From positions 93,865,946 to 93,929,945 of the forward strand of contig OY821517.1 of NCBI GenBank assembly GCA_963682025.1: a DNA stretch of 64,000 nucleotides. The letters run 5' to 3'. The position numbers and the translations under genes were made by a program. This document shows positions 30,690 to 42,418 of this stretch, piece after piece. Source of the DNA: Cordilura impudica. Taxonomy: Eukaryota > Arthropoda > Insecta > Diptera > Scathophagidae. Positions within the stretch are counted from its first letter, which is position 1, and every line of letters starts with the position of its first letter. Below the pieces are notes generated by a model that saw only the letters and a program-made list of their open reading frames with translations, ran no database searches and had not been told where the DNA came from.

Positions 30690-32053
30690 GAAAACTAGCT
30701 AATAATATAAACGAAATTGACAAACTTAATTTTGATATAATTGGTGAAAACGTTCTGCGAATCCAGATGGCTCTGTTATTGTTCTTAGAGATTTCAATTT
30801 GCCTTCAATTTCGTGGAACTTCTTACCTGAAGAAAATACTTTGTTCCGACTAAATCAAATGATAAATGTGATGAGCGTTTTAATATTTTTTTTGATTTAC
30901 ATCTTTTTCAATTAAATGGAATTCTTAATGATCATTCAAAATTATTGGATTTAATATTTGTTAATGAAGTTACTGAATGTTTTACGAAGCGATCAAACCC
31001 TATATCTATTCCTGAAGATGGATATCACCCTACTATTGAAGTAAATATATCCATTCCATCTGGACTTGTAGACACACCTAAAAAAAGTGTTAAAGTTTTT
31101 TGTTTCGCTCAAACGAATTACATTATGATTAACGAACTTATAGATAATACAAACTGGCATGATTTATTATCGCTATCTACTGGTACAACTCGTGCCATTG
31201 ATCAAATGACTGAAGCTTTCTATAACAAGATGTATTCTTTTATTGAGTCATGTGTTCCCAAAAAATTTTTGAAAAACCTTTCTGGACCGCCTTGGAATAC
31301 TAGGAAACTGGCTAGTGTCAAGAATAAAAACAATAAATATTACAAAAAATATAAGAAAACTGGATCTCTTGTTTATCATGGAAAATACTCCATTTGTCGT
31401 GCCGAATATAATACTCTGAATAATTCATGTTATTTAAACTATTTGAACAAAATGAAAAATAATTTAAAACGAAATCCGAAGTCATTCTACAAATTTGTTA
31501 ACTCTAAGAGAAAAACTAAGGGCTATCCTGCTGTTATGAAATTTCTACATAATGAATCCTGTGATGATACTATTGTATGCAATTTATTTCTTGACTTCTT
31601 CTCTACTACTTACTCCGATGCAACTTTTGATGATTTTAATGTCTGCTCATATTCACTGACTGATACCCAAATTATATCCATTCCTTTTCTTGCTATATCT
31701 GTGGTTTCTAATGAATTGAAAAAACTTAAATTTTCCTGCAACAGTGGTCCAGATAAAATTCCGTCTTGCATTTTAATAAAATGTGCTGATGTTTTAGCTG
31801 TACCATTAACACTCATGTTTAATACCTCAATTAAATACGGTTATTTTCCCATTATGGGGAAAGATTCATTCATTATTCCGCTATTCAAATCTGGTAACAA
31901 GACTGATATTACTAATTATCGTCGAATTGCTAAATTAAGTATTATACCTAAAATTTTTGAAAAAATTGTAACGGATTATCTATGGCATCAAGTAAATACG
32001 TTAATTTCTCCCTTCCAACATGATTTCCAAAAAAGATGTTCAACCTCTGGGTA
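30690..32053 (+). pseudogene. CR1/Jockey-type LINE, 5' part (endonuclease to reverse transcriptase start)
   Basis: Broken frames near 30770-30930 show LRDFNLPSISW and LHLFQLNGILNDHSKLLDLIF, the second half of an endonuclease. An open frame then runs to 32053 through the linker (PPWNTRKLASVKNKNNKYYK) into the reverse transcriptase (SGPDKIPSCILIKCAD, FIIPLFKSGNKTDITNYRRIAKLS, PFQHDFQKRCSTS). It stops abruptly where the long-TIR transposon begins. When the LINE resumes at 35649, about 140 residues, including the YADD catalytic box, are missing. So a deletion went with, or preceded, the insertion. Confidence 0.85.
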
Positions 32054-32534
32054 ATTCCATGTCAAATCAACCAATGGGTGTACACTACCTTCTCCAAATT
32101 GTATGATTTTTCGTAGGAAGACAGATTATTACAGAACTAAAATAAGAGCAAAGTTTGAGGGCACTGGCACTTCTGTATCCGGAAATATGTGGTCTTGCAA
32201 ATCGTAAAAAAAGGTCAAAATTTACAAAGTTGTACTTACTTAATTATCATTTTCTTGAAAAGTATTATAGTTACGCAACTCATCAAGGTTGCATTTGAAA
32301 GGTTAGTTAATTACTTTAATTTGATATACAACATGATTTTTTTTTTGGAAAGGTCCAAGGTCACATCTCTTGACCTATAATTCGGGAGGCTATAGCTGTA
32401 AAAACGACAATTTTAAAAATCTGAAAAAAATATATGTTTAAGATTGGTTCCTTCCCTAAAGTTCCAAAAAATTTCAGACTGGGGGTATGCTTGGATCCAG
32501 AAATATTTATCATAGAGTAAAGGTAGATATTTAA
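32054..32534 (+). repeat. Left long terminal inverted repeat
   Basis: Inverted partner of about 35168-35648. The inner 350 bases match well, with small gaps, and the outermost part poorly. This repeat may carry the promoter of the transposase gene. Confidence 0.75.
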
Positions 32535-32892
32535 AAAGTCGGTGCTGTTACTGTTACTGTTTATGAATGTGGTTGGTTATGCTCGTGAGCGTCGGCGGGC
32601 TATGCACGCACGCCGCTATTTGTTTCTGGTTCTTTAGCTCTGTACTGTACTCAGTACAGACCTGTGTTAGGGTTGGTTTGACAGATAATTATGTTAGAGC
32701 GAGACAACAGTATAAATGTTGTCGGGTGTGGTTCGTAGTGTCAAATAACTTGGATATAGAGAAATTATTGAAAAACGAGAAGTCAAAGGAAGCACCACGA
32801 AAAAAAACCATTCTAAGCACGTTGCTTTAAAAAACCACATGTGTTGCTATAAAATCAATATTTTTAAATAAAACCAAAAGTGTTCAAAGTGA

Positions 32893-34967
32893 TTGTTTTT
32901 TGCCTCTGTAAACAATATGTCATTTAATGCAATATATTGTTGTAATCCATTTAAAAAAGTTGCTCATGTCCGGAATGCAAGAGGACTTCCAAAAGTTCAG
33001 CATTGGATGACTGGAATTAGTAATAAAATTTCAATATCAAATAAAATATGTGATATATGCAGAAGAGAACTTTATAAATTAAAAGGAAGTGTAAACAATA
33101 ATATTCAATCTATGACCGAGCCAGAAAACGAGACTTCAGACTCGGAAAGTGAAGCATCAGTTTCGGGAGATGTTCGAATTTCTAAGTTAAACGAAAGTTT
33201 AACATATTTACAAGAATCTCCAATATGTTCGAGAAAAATTCCATTAAAAGGGTATACAACTAGAAAGTTAGAAAAAATAACAACATCAATTAAAACCAAC
33301 ATTTTCCCAAATTCAACACCTTCAACCTCTCACGTATGCCCAGAATCGGAAATAATCGAACAACTGAAAGAAAAGTTTAAATCAATAACTAAAAACAGTG
33401 ATAAAATTCAACTTTTAACTATTTTACCTAAAAGCTGGACATTGAAAAGAATGGAGGAGGAATTTCAAATAACAAATTTCATGGCACGAAAGGTAAAAAA
33501 CTTGGTTGAGACAGAAGGCGTATTGAGTACACCGAATCCAAAACTTGGAAAACGATTGCCATTAGAAATTGTTGATGTGGTGAAAATCTTTTATGAAACT
33601 GATGATGTCAGCAGATGTCTACCAGGATGTAAAGACTACGTGTCAATAACAGAAAATGGTGTAAAAGTAAAAAAAAATAAAAGACTTTTACTCGGAAATC
33701 TTCGAGAAGTTTATGCTTTATTTAAAGAAAAACATGAAGGGATAACTATTGGAATTTCTAAATTTTGTGAACTTCGGCCAAAAAATGTGGTTCTAGCAGA
33801 TGCGTCAGGAAGCCATAATGTATGTGTTTGTAAAATACATCAAAATACAAAACTAATGGTCCACGCAATAAACCTGAAAAAATTAACAGAAAATGTGCAG
33901 GATTTTGTGCTGGAAAGTTATAAAGATTGTTTAAAAAGACTTATATGCAATCCCCCATCACCAAATTGCTACCTTGGCAGATGTAGCATGTGTCCAGATA
34001 TACAAAATTTTAAAGAGAAACTTGGTGAATTATTATTAGAAAATGAAATTGATGAAATCATATATAAACAGTGGATAAGTGTAGATAGAGACTCTTTGGA
34101 AACTATTATTAAAGAAACTGATTCTTTTCTGGATTCTTTATGCGAAAAACTGCAAACTCTTCTACCCCATTCCTTCGTATCTAAAGAGCAGGGTGCATTT
34201 ATGGCTCACAAAAAGTCTGCGTTGGAAGAAAATGAGTATTTAGTAATTTGCGACTTCTCCGAAAATGAACTTTTGTGGTTCAGGATTCTGTGCAAGGCTT
34301 TTTATGGAATAATAGCCAGGCCACACTATACCCAATAGCAATTTATTACAAATCAAATGGAAAATTAGAAACTACAAATTTTATAATAATATCAGACTGT
34401 CTAATACATAATACCATAGCAGTTCATTTATTTCATCGCCACTTAAATGAGTTTTTAAAAAACAAGTTTTTGAAAATACCAAAGAAAATTTTTTATTTTT
34501 CGGACGGTTCTTCCGCTCAATTTAAAAATAAAAAAAACTTTGCCAATTTATGCCATCATAGCGAAGATTTTAATTGTTCCGCTGAGTGGCATTTCTTTGC
34601 TACCAGTCACGGCAAAGGACCTAGTGATGGTCTTGGGGGAACGGTAAAGCGTGAAGCACGAAGAGCCAGCTTGCAACGTCCATTCGAAGATCAGATAACT
34701 ACGCCTCTCCACTTGTATAATTGGTGTCAGCAAACTCTTCAGAACTGCAACTTTGCATATTTAACGGAAAAAGATTATGAAGAAGAAGAGAAATTGCTAA
34801 CTGATAGATTTATAGGATTACGTACAATTCCGGGAACTCAAAAGCAGCACAGCTTCATACCAATTTCAAAAACACAATTAAAAGCTAAAATTTATTCCGC
34901 TGATAGCAAATTTGTAATTGAAAACATTTATAATAAAACTAAACAACAACAGCAGCATTCATCATAA
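32893..34967 (+). pseudogene. Transposase of the long-TIR element, one frameshift
   Basis: Two overlapping frames (32893-34338 and 34275-34967) make one protein of about 690 residues, with the frame lost by one base near 34265-34275. The N-terminal part has a cysteine cluster (CCNPFKK...CDICRREL) that may be a zinc finger. The middle has the blocks KFCELRPKNVVLADASGSH and VCVCKIHQNTKLMV. The second frame has ISDCLIHNTIAVHLFH, FYFSDGSSAQFKNKKNF, and EWHFFATSHGKGPSDGLGGT followed by VKREARRASLQRP. The Asp residues in the first two and an acidic residue near the third fit a DDE/D core. I have seen this type of protein in many animals, but I cannot fix the superfamily; Sola-like is my best guess. 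Apart from the frameshift it looks well kept. Confidence 0.65.
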
Positions 34968-35160
34968 TAATGTCAACAACAACAACAACAACAACAACAA
35001 CAGCATTCATCATAATAATGTCAACAACAACAACAACAACAACAGCATTCATCATAATAATGTCAACAACGCCAACAACAACAACAACAACAGCATTCAT
35101 CATAATAATGTCAACAACGCCAACAACGCCAACAACAACAGCATTCATAATAATAATAAT
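34935..35160 (+). repeat. CAA/CAG minisatellite at the end of the transposase gene
   Basis: Units of CAACAAC(n) CAGCATTCATCATAATAATGT, about 55-65 bases each, occur four to five times with differing CAA numbers. The array begins in the last codons of the transposase (glutamine-histidine rich end) and runs to the right terminal repeat. Its reading in any frame yields low-complexity peptides only. Confidence 0.9.
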
Positions 35161-35167
35161 TCACTTG

Positions 35168-35648
35168 TTAAATATCTACCTTTACTCTCTGATAAATATT
35201 TCTGGATCCAAGCATACCCCCAGTCTGAAATTTTTTGGAACTTTAGGGAAGGAACCAATCTTAAACATATATTTTTTTCAGATTTTTAAAATTGTCGTTT
35301 TTACAGCTATAGCCTCCCGAATTATATGTCAAGAGATGTGACCTTTGACCTTTCCAAAAAAAAAAATCATGTTGTATATCAAAGTAAAGGTAATTAATTA
35401 ACCTTTCAAATGCGACCTTGAAAAGTTGCGTCACTATAATATTAATCAAGAAAATTATATTTAAGTAAGTACAACTTTGTACATTTTTATAGTTTTTTCC
35501 GATATTCAAGACCTCATATTTCCGGATCCAGATGCGTCAGTGAACTTAAATTTAGGATTTTTCTTATTTCTCGGATACACTTTAATCCTGCCAAAATTCA
35601 GCCAATTTGGAAACAGTGATGTAAAAAACAACACTCTGATCAAGTTTT
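35168..35648 (-). repeat. Right long terminal inverted repeat
   Basis: Inverted copy of the left repeat. It starts TTAAATATCTACCTTTAC next to the minisatellite and ends about where the LINE frame resumes. Confidence 0.75.
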
Positions 35649-36520
35649 TCTCCAAAATGATTTGAATTCATTTTATTCTTATTGTAATTTAAATTTAATG
35701 GAGTTAAACCTTAAAAAGTGCAAACATATGCGTTTCTTCAGAAAGAGGCCGATATCTGTCAACTATGTGCTGGGCAATTATTGTCTCGATAAAGTAGATA
35801 ACTTTATAGATCTTGGTGTTTTATTGGATCATAAACTGACCTTTGTTCCTCATATAACAATTACTGTCAACAAAGCCGGAGGTGTACTTGGTTTCATAAA
35901 ACGTTGGGCTAAAGAGTATAATGATCGCTATGTCAGCAAAACTTTATATACCTCACTAGTGAGACCTATCCTGGAATATGCTTCTATAATTTGGGACCCA
36001 ATCTACCAAATTCATGCCGACAGTCTGGAATCTGTGCAGAAACAATTCCTTTTGTTTTGTCTTCGGAGTTTAAACTTCAATCCAAGTAATCTTCCATCAT
36101 ATACCAGCTGACTTGCTCTTATTTAGCTACCAACTTTTAAAAGCCGGAGAACTATGCTAAATGTTTCATTTCTTCTTAATATAATTAATGGTGATGTTTG
36201 TTCCGGTTTTTTGATTAACAATATATCATTCAACATTCCTCAACGACCAACACGTTACTTCTCACCTTTATCTGTACAGTTCTATAGAGCTAATTATGCA
36301 AATGCAGACCCTCTTAGGAGAATGTGGATTCAATTTAATGAACTTTATAGATTTATTGATTTCTCATTAAATACTAATCTAATTAAAAGTAAAATAATAT
36401 GCTTTCTAAATTCATGAATATCTATGTATTAAAATTAATTTTAAAATGTTTTTCTTTGTAAATAGTCTGTAAGGATTAATTCCATAGACCAATATACGAA
36501 TAAATGAAAATGAAAGTGAA
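35649..36520 (+). pseudogene. CR1/Jockey-type LINE, 3' part
   Basis: The frame resumes with LQNDLNSFYSYC and LNLKKCKHMRF, the thumb-side region that normally follows the catalytic box by 20-30 residues. A C-terminal domain follows (GVLLDHKLTF, YTSLVRPILEYASIIWDP). A second frame at 36154-36417 completes it after one break. The 3' end near 36500 is a GAATAAATGAAAATGAAAG-like tail. It is the right half of the LINE that begins at 30690. Confidence 0.85.
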
Positions 36521-36566
36521 AAAAAGTGAAAAGCGAAATGGCGTGCGATTTTCCGACAAATATGTA

Positions 36567-38160
36567 CAGTCGCTCACAGCTTATTTGTTGCAGATAAATT
36601 TTATATGTTTAAAAATATATTTTAAAATTTTGTTCTGAAAATACAAAAACGACATATGTGGTTAGTTAATAATTATGCGTTATTTAATTTTACAAAAAAA
36701 AAAAAATATCTGCTTTAAGTTCTCTAGAAACTCAAAATACAAAATAAGGTAGAAATTTCAGGTCACAGCTTAAATGATGCAATTTTAAAAAAACATTAAA
36801 TAAAAAAGGAGTTAACGTAATTTTAAAATTTTTTCAACTGCTTAGTATTTAGTAGGATATCCTTTATTATCTGTAACCGCTTGAAACCTTTTCGGAGTAG
36901 AGTCCACTAGCTTTTTTTTATAATCTGAATCTATTTTATACCACTCATTTTTCAACATATTTTTTAAGTTAGATTTGTTATGGATATCGTATTTTCGAAT
37001 ATTTGTCTTCAGTATTGACTACAAATTTTCAATCACATTTAAGTCAGGTGATTGCGCTGGAGTTGAACTATATCCATATCAACCAAGTCTGTACTAATGG
37101 TGATTTGTGCTTAGGGTCATCTTGGTAGAAGCGAAAGGCGTCCTCAATTTGCAATTTCGTCGCTATTAGAATTTGATTTTCTTAGAGGAGTTTAAAATAC
37201 ATGTTTTTATCTATATTCCCTACGATAAAAGCCAAGTTACCTACCCCATTTGAAGACATGCATCCCCAAACCATAGCATTTCCACCACCGTGTTTCATAG
37301 TGGCACGTAAATTGTGAGTTTTCAGCTCAGTATTAACTTTGCGTCAAATGTAGGGTCTTCCAACTGCTCCAAATATATTAACTTTCATTTCATCAACAAA
37401 AATTACAGTTCTCCAAAATGCTGGATTCTTATTTAAATGGCCACGCGCAAACTGCAGCCATTTTACTATATTGTTTTCATTTATAAATGGTTTTTTTCGA
37501 GGAATTCGACCATTAAAATCAGCGTACCTCAATATTCTGTGAATTGTTTCAGCATGACATATCTTTCCCAAATATTTTTCGGCCATAAGTCAGCTTCGGA
37601 GCGCTTGTTGCTGGATTTTTACGAACCAGCTTTCAGTAAAATTTTTATTTGGAGCTTGTCTACCCTTGTTTTCATCACGATTCTCACCTAAGTATGTAAA
37701 TAGCGTTTTATATGCTGAACTGTTGAAGAGCTTAAATTAACCATTTCAGCAAAGTTCCGTGGAGTGTGCTCATTCTTATAGAGCTTTAATACTAACCCAC
37801 GCATTTCAATGGATGTACGCGGTGCCATGGTTCATAAAATTCATTTTTTTTAATACGTATCAGTCAAAAACACAATTAGGGATGATTGCAGATAATAATT
37901 TTAAAATTTTAAGCTGAAGACAACAACGGTAAAATTAACTGCATCATTTAAACTGTGACATGAGTTTTGTACCTTATTTTACATTTTTTAGTTTCTTGAG
38001 AGCACAAAGCACATTTTTGTTTTTGTTTTTTTTTATTAAATAAAATTACAACACTATACTAAACCACATTCTTTGTTTTTGTATTTTTAGAAGAAAATTT
38101 TTAAATATATAACGGTTTTTGAAAAAAACTTATCTGCATCAAATAAGGTATGAGCGACTG
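36567..38160 (-). mobile_element. Tc1-like transposon, decayed
   Basis: The left end reads CAGTCGCTCACAGCTTATTT and the right end is its imperfect complement (AAATAAGGTATGAGCGACTG). TA flanks on both sides (36565-36566 and 38161-38162) mark the insertion. The 1594-bp element carries a broken transposase gene on the minus strand. The inverted repeats match for about 35 bases with a few differences. Confidence 0.88.
36842..37828 (-). pseudogene. Tc1-like (DD34E-type) transposase, broken
   Basis: The minus strand reads MAPRTSIEMRGLVLKLYKN at its start, a helix-turn-helix (AEMVNLSSSTV), and then an open stretch at 37344-37586 with FVDEMKVNIFG. That stretch holds the first catalytic Asp and is followed by the GRPYI block. 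Further on come GGGNAMVWGCMSSNGVG, FYQDDPKHKS (second Asp) and DLNVIENL (the Glu). Several frameshifts and stops lie between. Order, length (about 330 residues) and motif types are those of Tc1. The protein cannot be made as it stands. Confidence 0.8.
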
Positions 38161-38164
38161 TAAC

Positions 38165-38520
38165 TAGATGTATCCCAAAATTGGATAGAGTCATGCCTAT
38201 AAAGTTAGACGACAAACCCATTAATGTTAATACTTTTCTAATATTGGCACCCACTGTTGATAACAATAAGAAGAATTAGAAGCTTTCTATCATTAAATTA
38301 ATATTAATAAGTATATCCTGCTTGTTGGTGATTCTGCTTTTCGCTTATTGTGGTATATGTTGAAGCCATTCCCATATTCAATAAAGATGAAGTAAAAACT
38401 TTTTAACCATCGAGTACTCAGATATCGTCGCGTATTAGAAAATCCATTTGGCCGACTTAAAGCCAGATTTGGAGGAATAGGTAGGGGCTTACAAGGATCG
38501 CTATAAAAATTTAACAATAA
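38165..38520 (+). pseudogene. PIF/Harbinger nuclease fragment
   Basis: The plus strand reads LLVGDSAFRLLWYMLKPFPYS at 38319-38380 and, after a stop, FNHRVLRYRRVLENPFGRLKARF at 38402-38475. These match the last two conserved blocks of the Harbinger DDE nuclease: GDSAY with the second Asp, and the VENAFGRLK block with the Glu. Only this C-terminal piece is left. Confidence 0.65.
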
Positions 38521-38947
38521 CATTTTAAAATATTATTAATTAATTTTAACATTATAATAAACAGAAGCCGCATTTTGCACAACTTTAGGAAAGCACAAAC
38601 ACTATGATTATGCTTCATAAAATGAAAGATTTTACCATAAGTATATAATTATATTTATATTATGCGTAGAATACATATTTCTAAATCTTATCTATTAAGC
38701 TTTTCATTAAAGTTATAAATTCTTTGGCAGTTTCGTTTTGCTACCAAACAGCATTAACAATTTCAATAATGTTTGGCTCTCTTCTGCCATACTTTGTATC
38801 ATTATATTTTTCTCTTCCATCATTTTTACCTATTCACCTAAATGGTTTCTTTTTTGAGAACGAAGCTGTGGCAGCTGATGTAAACATGGTTTGAAGGATC
38901 GTTGGCAGCCTGCATTTGATCTATTTACCAAATTAATTTAAATTTTT
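38521..38947. other. AT-rich interval, nothing recognised
   Basis: No gene or family match seen. It may contain more of the Harbinger element, since its terminal repeats were not found. Confidence 0.5.
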
Positions 38948-39742
38948 GTACCCTAACCACTATGTGGTTTGGGTATAATGACTTTCTGCTGCTGTTTGTA
39001 ACTACCTAAAATACTCGACCTAGACCCATATTTTGTTATACCGATCGACTTAAAATCACTTTCTGAGTCGATTTAGCGATCTCCGTCCGTCTGTCCGTCC
39101 GTCTATGTGTCCATGTAAATTTTGTAATCAAACTACAGGTCGTAAATATGAAAATATTTTTAAGAAGTTTAGTATATACGCTTTTCTCGGCCACGGAATA
39201 AACGGTATTGAAATTGGTGAAATTCGGTTAACGTTTAGAGCTAGTCCCGATACAAATGACCACTATGAAATCGACATAAATTGCCATAAGATCCAAATTA
39301 TCATATAGATCTCAGTCAAATTGGGTTTGTACGTGTTTATTATATCCACTAATCAGTAGTCCAAATAAAATCCCTATAGGACAATTCTTAGTCATAGGCC
39401 CCATAAAGAGCTGCTTCCCGACCTTCACTTAAACCTATCAAAAAGCAAAAATATTGCACAGATTTTTCTCAAATTTGGTTTGTATATATTTTTTCAAAAT
39501 ATAAGTGACTTTAACAAATAATGTTAGGATAGGTCCATTTTTCCACCTAGTCCCCATATAAATATAGCATCCGATATGAACCTTTTCATATCTGCAGCCA
39601 AAAAAATTAATAACAATGCCACTCAAATTTGGTTTATGCTTATTTTCCATATCGAATTAGTTGAACCGAAGAGATAGGGTCTCTAAACCATGGGATAGGG
39701 TATCGTATAGTCGGTCTAGACCGGCTGTAATTTTCTTACTTG
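38948..39742 (+). mobile_element. INE-1-like element, full length
   Basis: It runs from GTACCCTAACCACTATGTGG to AGTCGGTCTAGACCGGCTGT and CTTACTTG. It has the 5' inner inverted repeat (TACCC...GGGTA), the CCGTCC run at 39084-39102, the central blocks and the 3' hairpin. It is about 795 bp and non-coding. Confidence 0.88.
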
Positions 39743-39779
39743 TTACTAATGTTTTCAAATATATCCATATATATAAAAT

Positions 39780-40905
39780 TCATTTTCTGTTTGTTTGTTT
39801 GTTTGTTTGTTTGACCGCTATTCAAATTTTTATTTTTCAACGGATTTTTCTGAAATTTTGCACACACGATCTCTATACTCCAGCAAAGGTCGCCATATAC
39901 TATCTACCGGCCACGCCTACTTTTGCGCCCACTTTTTATGTAAAATTCATTTTCTGTTTTATTCATATTTGTTCACTATACATATTGTTATTTGTTAACA
40001 GATTTCTCTGAAATTCGGTACACACGATCCCTGTACTCCAGCTAAGGTCACCATATACTTTTTATCGACCGCGCCTACTTTTACGCCCACTTTTCATATA
40101 CAATTCATTTTCTGATTTTTGGTATATTTGTTCGCTATACAAATGTTTATTTTTCAACGCATTTCTCTGAAATTTGGTGCACACGATCTTTGTACTCCAG
40201 GAAAGGTCGCCATATGCTTCGTACCGGCCACGCCTACTTTAACGCCCACTTTTTGTATACAATTCATTTTGTTTTTGGTATATTTGTTCGCTATACAAAT
40301 TTCTATTTTTCAACCAATTTCTCCGAAATTTGGTACACACGATCTCTCTGCTGCAGGGAAGGTCGCCATATTCTTCGCACCAGTTACGCCTACTGTTACG
40401 TCCACTTTTTGTATACAATTCATATTCTGTTTTTTGGTACATTTGTTCGCTACACAATTTTTTTTTTATCCGATTTCTCTGAAATTTGCTACACACGAAC
40501 TCTGTACTCCAGAGAGGTCGCCACATGATTCTTGCCGGCCACGCCTACTTCTACGCCCACTTTTTATACAAAATTAATTTTCTGTTTTTGGTATATTTGC
40601 TCACTATAGAAATTTTTATTTTTCAAGGGATGTCTAAAATTTGGTCACACGATCTCTATACTTCAGGGAAGGTCACCATATTCTTCTTACAGGCCACGCC
40701 TACTTTGCGCCAACTTCTATGTATATAAAAAGGCTTTCTCCGAAATTTAGTACATATTCCAGGGAAGGTCGCCATATGATTTTTACCGACCACGCCCACT
40801 TTTACGCCCAATTTTCTTATAAGATTCATATTTTGTTGTATGGTATATTTCTTCCCTATACAAATTTGTACTTTTCAACGGATTTCTCTGAAATTTGGTT
40901 TACAC
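39780..40905 (+). repeat. Tandem array of about 175-base units in the Helitron
   Basis: Six to seven units repeat the phrases 'ttcattttctgttt', 'atttttcaacggatttctctgaaatttggtacacacgatct', 'ctccagggaaggtcgccatat' and 'ccggccacgcctacttttacgcccactttt'. Later units are shortened by deletions. The open frames seen here come from the repeats and are not genes. Confidence 0.88.
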
Positions 40906-41149
40906 GGAAATAACTACACGGTGAACAAATTCCCCAAACTTGAAAAAAGGCACCCAAAAGAAATGAACAAATTGCCCATTTTTTTTTTTAATTGAAATAA
41001 AAAATGAACTTAAATTCATTCTTAAATTTTTACATATTTTTATTTAATGAATTTTGTTAAATATTTATTTTAGTAAACATTTGCATACTTCTCTTAATAT
41101 ATGTCCTACAATAAACGCATTTAAAAAGGGTATTCTTTTCAATAGCATT

Positions 41150-41950
41150 ATTTCGGTGCGCGGAAGCTACGCGCACGGGGAATACAGCTTAGCTAGAATA
41201 TCGGAATGATCTGAAAAATATATTTTGACAATTAAAATAAGGTGGCAACGGCTGCGCGGCAGCACAGGTGTGGTTGCGGAACGCGCAGAAGCGGCGCGCG
41301 ACCGCGAACGCGGACGCGACGGATGCGGATGCGCTCTCGGAACACAGCTCAGCTAAAATATCGCAATGCTCTTAAAATATGTTTTAGGAATTAAAAAAAG
41401 TTAACGCGAACTAAGCGGCAGCACGGGTAGTAGCTGCGAGGAAGCGGCGCGAGGCGCGCGGACGCGACGGATGTGGACGCGACGCGCTCGCGGAACACAG
41501 CTCAGCTAAAATATCGCAATGATCTGAAAAATATATTTTAGCGATTAAAATAAGTTGACAACAACTGCGCGGCAGCACGGGTGTGGCTGCCAAACACGCG
41601 GAAGCGGCGCGCGACCGCGGACTCGGACGCGACGGATGCGGACGCGACGCGCTCTCGGAACACAGCTCAGCTAAAATATCGCAATGCTCTAAAAATTATG
41701 TTTTAGAAATTAAAATAAGTTAACGAGAACTAAGCGGCAGTACGGGTAGTAGCTGCGAGGAAGCGGCGCGAGGCGCACGGACGCGACGGATGCGGACGCG
41801 ACGCGCTCGCGGAACACAGCTCAGCTAAAATATCGCAATGATCTGAAAAATATATTTTATCGATTAAAATAAGTTGACAACAACTGCGCGGCAGCACGGG
41901 TGTGGCTGCCAGACGCGAGGAAGCGGACGCGACTCGCTCTCGGAACACAG
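41150..41950 (+). repeat. GC-rich tandem array of about 155-base units
   Basis: Five units combine an AT-rich half ('acacagctcagctaaaatatcgcaatg...') with a GC-rich half ('gcggcgcgcgaccgcggac', 'gacgcgacggatgcgga'). Alternate units resemble each other more than neighbours do, for example those with 'gttgacaacaactgcgcgg' against those with 'aactaagcggc'. This suggests a doubled unit of about 310 bases. The array is by far the most GC-rich and CpG-rich DNA in the window. Confidence 0.85.
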
Positions 41951-42390
41951 CTTAGTGAAATGTCGTATGATAAATTTTATCTACGAAACAATTACCTGTT
42001 GATTAAAATAGGCCACACATATACTATAACCAGTTGCTTAAAGAAACCTTGCGACACAATATTAAACGTCGCATTAGTATTTCATTTCTGAAACTTGAAT
42101 TTGACGTCTCTGCTCAATGATGATCACTTATTGAATGAAGTAATTCAATTTTTAAAAGTTCTGATTCCTTTAATTTGCAAACGATTCCGTTATATTTGGT
42201 GTTTATAAATAAACTTAAAAAATACTTAAAGCGGTTTCGCAAATTATTTTTGAAGCATTTTTGCTGCAGCATCTTAAAAAACTTCTAAATTAAAAAATCA
42301 AAAAATTAATTTACTGCCCATACAAATTTTTAAGTACTCAGCGCCTGGTAAGCATAGTGAACCATTTTTCAAGTCAAAGGCCTTTTTATC

Positions 42391-42418
42391 CCGGGCAAGA
42401 CCGGGTAAAAACAGCTAG
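42391..42418 (+). other. Helitron 3' terminal hairpin and CTAG end
   Basis: CCCGG, GCAAGA, CCGGG, TAAAAACAG, CTAG in a row. The stem and the short spacer to CTAG are what Helitron transposition uses to mark its end. Confidence 0.8.

Larger units (their letters stand above)
32054..35648 (+). mobile_element. DNA transposon with about 480-bp terminal inverted repeats
   Basis: The left 480 bases (to about 32534) and the right 480 bases (from about 35168) are inverted copies. Examples are the phrases 'taaaggtagatattta', 'gggtatgcttggatcc', 'gacctataattcgggaggctata' and 'atttccggat', found in the same order reading inward from both ends. The outer 100 bases have diverged more. Between them lies a transposase gene with one frameshift and a CAA-rich minisatellite. 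The element splits a LINE. No clear target duplication was found because the LINE also lost sequence at this point. Confidence 0.8.
39764..42418 (+). mobile_element. Non-autonomous Helitron with two tandem arrays, about 2.65 kb
   Basis: It begins TCCATATATATAAAATTC after an A and ends ...CAGCTAG before a T. A perfect stem (CCCGG/CCGGG with loop GCAAGA) lies nine bases before CTAG, the textbook Helitron 3' end. Inside are a TTTG run, an array of 175-base units and an array of GC-rich 155-base units. No Rep/helicase gene is present. It belongs to a different family from the Helitrons at 19569 and 42919. Confidence 0.82.

Noticed and set aside
34939..35341. Asn-, His-, Thr- or Val-rich frames on both strands
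   Set aside because: Translations of the CAA-rich minisatellite; low complexity in every frame.
40119..40913. Several overlapping frames of 90-150 codons
   Set aside because: They arise from the 175-base Helitron repeats (same peptide phrases recurring); no domain is present.
41411..41948. Ala/Arg/Ser-rich minus-strand frames
   Set aside because: Produced by the GC-rich tandem units; the same peptide recurs twice.
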